From assembly GCA_963920705.1 (NCBI GenBank), contig OY987240.1, positions 5,193,426-5,257,425 on the forward strand: a DNA stretch of 64,000 bases, read 5' to 3'. Both the position numbers and the translations under genes were made by a program. Each line of letters begins with the position of its first letter. The first letter of the stretch is position 1. The DNA is from Odiellus spinosus. Lineage: Eukaryota; Arthropoda; Arachnida; Opiliones; Phalangiidae. Shown in pieces: positions 62,601-64,000 of this stretch. Under the pieces are notes generated by a model that worked only from the letters and a program-made list of their open reading frames with translations, had not been told where the DNA came from and searched no databases.

Positions 62601-63289
62601 GGGCCCTCAACGTAAAAAGGAAAACTTCCTTCAAGAGGAAATCGAAGCACTTGTCGCAGAATTGGAGGCAGTTCCAAATCTTGTGCAAAATGATTTTGGA
62701 AGAACCCCGGACGAAAGGAATGTGGCGTGGCAAAAGATCGCAGACACAATTAATGCCATACATAACAATGATCGAGCTATTGCAGACCTTAAACGCAAAT
62801 GGACCTCTATTAAATCTAATGCAAGGAAAAAGGGCGCTGCTCTAAGTCAGGATATTCGTGGAACGGGAGGTGGGGCAAGAACCGCAGAGCCTCTAACTGA
62901 ATTAGAAAACCGGATATTGGCCCTTCTTCCAAAGTGTTCTTTTGAAGGAACTAAGAATGCCTTTGACTTCGGCGCGTTTCAGTTTGGCGAAACACCTAGG
63001 GCTGAAGCGTCCTTAGAAACACCTAGTACAAGTGAAATGTGAGATATTACACATTTAAAGGTCTTATTTACAATAGCTCGTGGGGTTTCTTAGTTTGGCT
63101 TTATTGTAAGAGAAAAAAAAGCAAGAAAAAGTATGGGGAAACCGTTTTTTTGGCGGGGGGAAAGATTTTCCATAATCATAGAGCCGTTTCCATATGAATG
63201 ACGGGCCTACATTGTTGCACTATATTCGACCAAATGGGGAGGGGGAGGAAGGGAGGAAAATTACACAAGCTGAGCAAGTGGGTATACTC

Positions 63290-63485
63290 ACATTGAACAG
63301 AATCCCATTTGATCGAAATCCCATTGGACAGAAATCCCAATGAACAGATATCCCATTTGAAAGATATTTCCCATTGGTCAGAATCCCATTGGAAAGAATC
63401 TTAATTGGACGAAATATCCCATTGAGCAGAATCCCATTGGACAGACGGTACCAATTGGACAAAATGTCCCACTGGACAGAATTCC
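63290..63485. repeat. Short degenerate tandem repeat (CCCATTGGACAGAAT-like)
   Basis: About twelve units of 14-20 bp with CCCATT-G-AC/AG-AGAA words, degenerate on both sides. A distantly similar GATCGAAAT word set occurs at 37665-37760. Confidence 0.85.
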
Positions 63486-63534
63486 GCGTTCGTCAAATGT
63501 TCGGTTGTTGGCAAATGCATTAAGTTTGGGCTGG

Positions 63535-63640
63535 GATAGGTTAGGTTAGATATTGTTCGTCTATACGGGTCTATATTTATTACGTTTGGGCTGGCTTAAG
63601 TTTGGATAGGTTAGGTTAGGTTATACCCTCTTTAGACGAG
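63535..63640. repeat. Short TTAGG-containing stretch
   Basis: GATAGGTTAGGTTAG and GATAGGTTAGGTTAGGTTA within a local duplication containing GTTTGGGCTGG. Too short to be a telomere. Confidence 0.7.
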
Positions 63641-63799
63641 GCGTAATTATCCGGTTTAATCGCCTTAATCTCTAGACTTCGAATAAAATCACAACTAAAG
63701 TCAGAAGTTACGAAGGAAGGCGGATGTAAGAGAGTTCATGATCTTTACAACCAAGTTTTCATAGAAGAGAAACGACGGGCTATGGCTGAAGGATCAGAA

Positions 63800-64000
63800 C
63801 TGGAGGTGGGGCAAGAACCGCAGAGCCTCTAACCGAATTAGAAAACCGGGTATTGGCCCTTCTTCCAAAGTGTTCTTTTGAAGGAACTAAGAATGCCTTT
63901 GACTTCGGCGCGTTTCAGTTTGGCGAAACACCTAGGGCTGTAGCGTCCTTAGAAACACCTAGTACAAGTGAAATGTGAGGTATTACACATTTTAAGGTCT
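63800..64000 (+). pseudogene. Second copy of the Myb/SANT ORF 3' end (cut by window end)
   Basis: Repeats 62861-63060 almost exactly (GAGGTGGGGCAAGAACCGCAG onward through the TGA) with a few substitutions. The preceding sequence (63660-63800) differs from the first copy, with a frame containing a tyrosine/lysine-rich remnant, so this is a partial or diverged paralogue. Confidence 0.75.

Larger units (their letters stand above)
56037..63042 (+). pseudogene. Myb/SANT-like DNA-binding ORF split at its start codon by the BEL element
   Basis: The start codon ATG lies at 56037-56039, and its G is part of the GGGCC target duplication. The coding sequence resumes at 62602 in the same frame and runs to TGA 63040, about 147 codons. 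The encoded protein has a tryptophan-spaced helical domain (NVAWQKIADTIN and DLKRKWTSIKSNARKK) typical of Myb/SANT-like domains used by Harbinger-type elements and their host derivatives, then an acidic Ser/Thr tail. BEL insertion removes initiation, so the gene is disrupted. Host gene versus transposon gene is undecided. Confidence 0.7.

Overview
The window is eukaryotic and almost certainly arthropod, probably insect. It carries 28S rRNA and U2 snRNA sequence, BEL/Pao, Ty3/gypsy, Penelope-like, Tx1-like LINE and DD41D mariner elements, short TTAGG runs, and an AT-rich background. I cannot place it to order. No intact ordinary host gene is visible. Nearly everything is nested mobile DNA, so this looks like a heterochromatic or rDNA-adjacent repeat zone.

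Left part (1-18476). A 6264-bp unit is tandemly duplicated without visible change (copy 1 to 5261, copy 2 5262-11525). Each unit holds an antisense piece of 28S rRNA, a degenerate U2 snRNA-like start, an accurate 49-nt U2 snRNA 5' end, then retrotransposon units joined head to tail by the U2-derived 14-mer AGTATCTGTTCTTA. The units are E1 (ORF1 only), E2 (ORF1, repeat spacer, APE+RT ORF2; complete only in copy 2, to 15784), Ex (667 bp, small Cys-rich ORF with an in-frame TAG), E3 (ORF1 only) and E4 (5' UTR only). This is best read as a family of U2-snRNA-targeted Tx1-like non-LTR elements that repeatedly insert at the same 14-mer. ORF1-only units may depend on the ORF2 of E2. The ORF1-ORF2 spacer of E2 is an array that, read on the minus strand, looks like a series of 31-nt microexons with splice acceptor and donor.

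Middle (18477-37660). A degraded Ty3/gypsy element (Gypsy-A) sits at the ORF1 start of E4. It is split inside its RT by a second LTR element (Gypsy-B, 23049-27938, 215-bp LTRs, GTACC target duplication). Gypsy-A carries extra ORFs after integrase, one of which contains a methyl-CpG-binding-domain-like segment. Satellites, a fragment of an arthropod repeat protein and a Jockey/R1-like RNase H fragment follow.

Right part (38298-64000). A Penelope-like element (38298-44350, 11-bp target duplication) has an inverted second partial copy, and its GIY-YIG domain is split by a 2.4-kb TIR element filled with about 77 copies of a 14-bp repeat. Then come a TTAGG-bearing minisatellite, a broken ISL2EU/IS4EU-like transposase in two pieces, and between them a DD41D mariner that contains a foldback element that contains a MITE. 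Finally an apparently intact, very young BEL/Pao element (identical 510-bp LTRs, one 1797-codon gag-pol ORF) is inserted exactly at the start codon of a Myb/SANT-like ORF, whose 3' end is repeated at the window edge.
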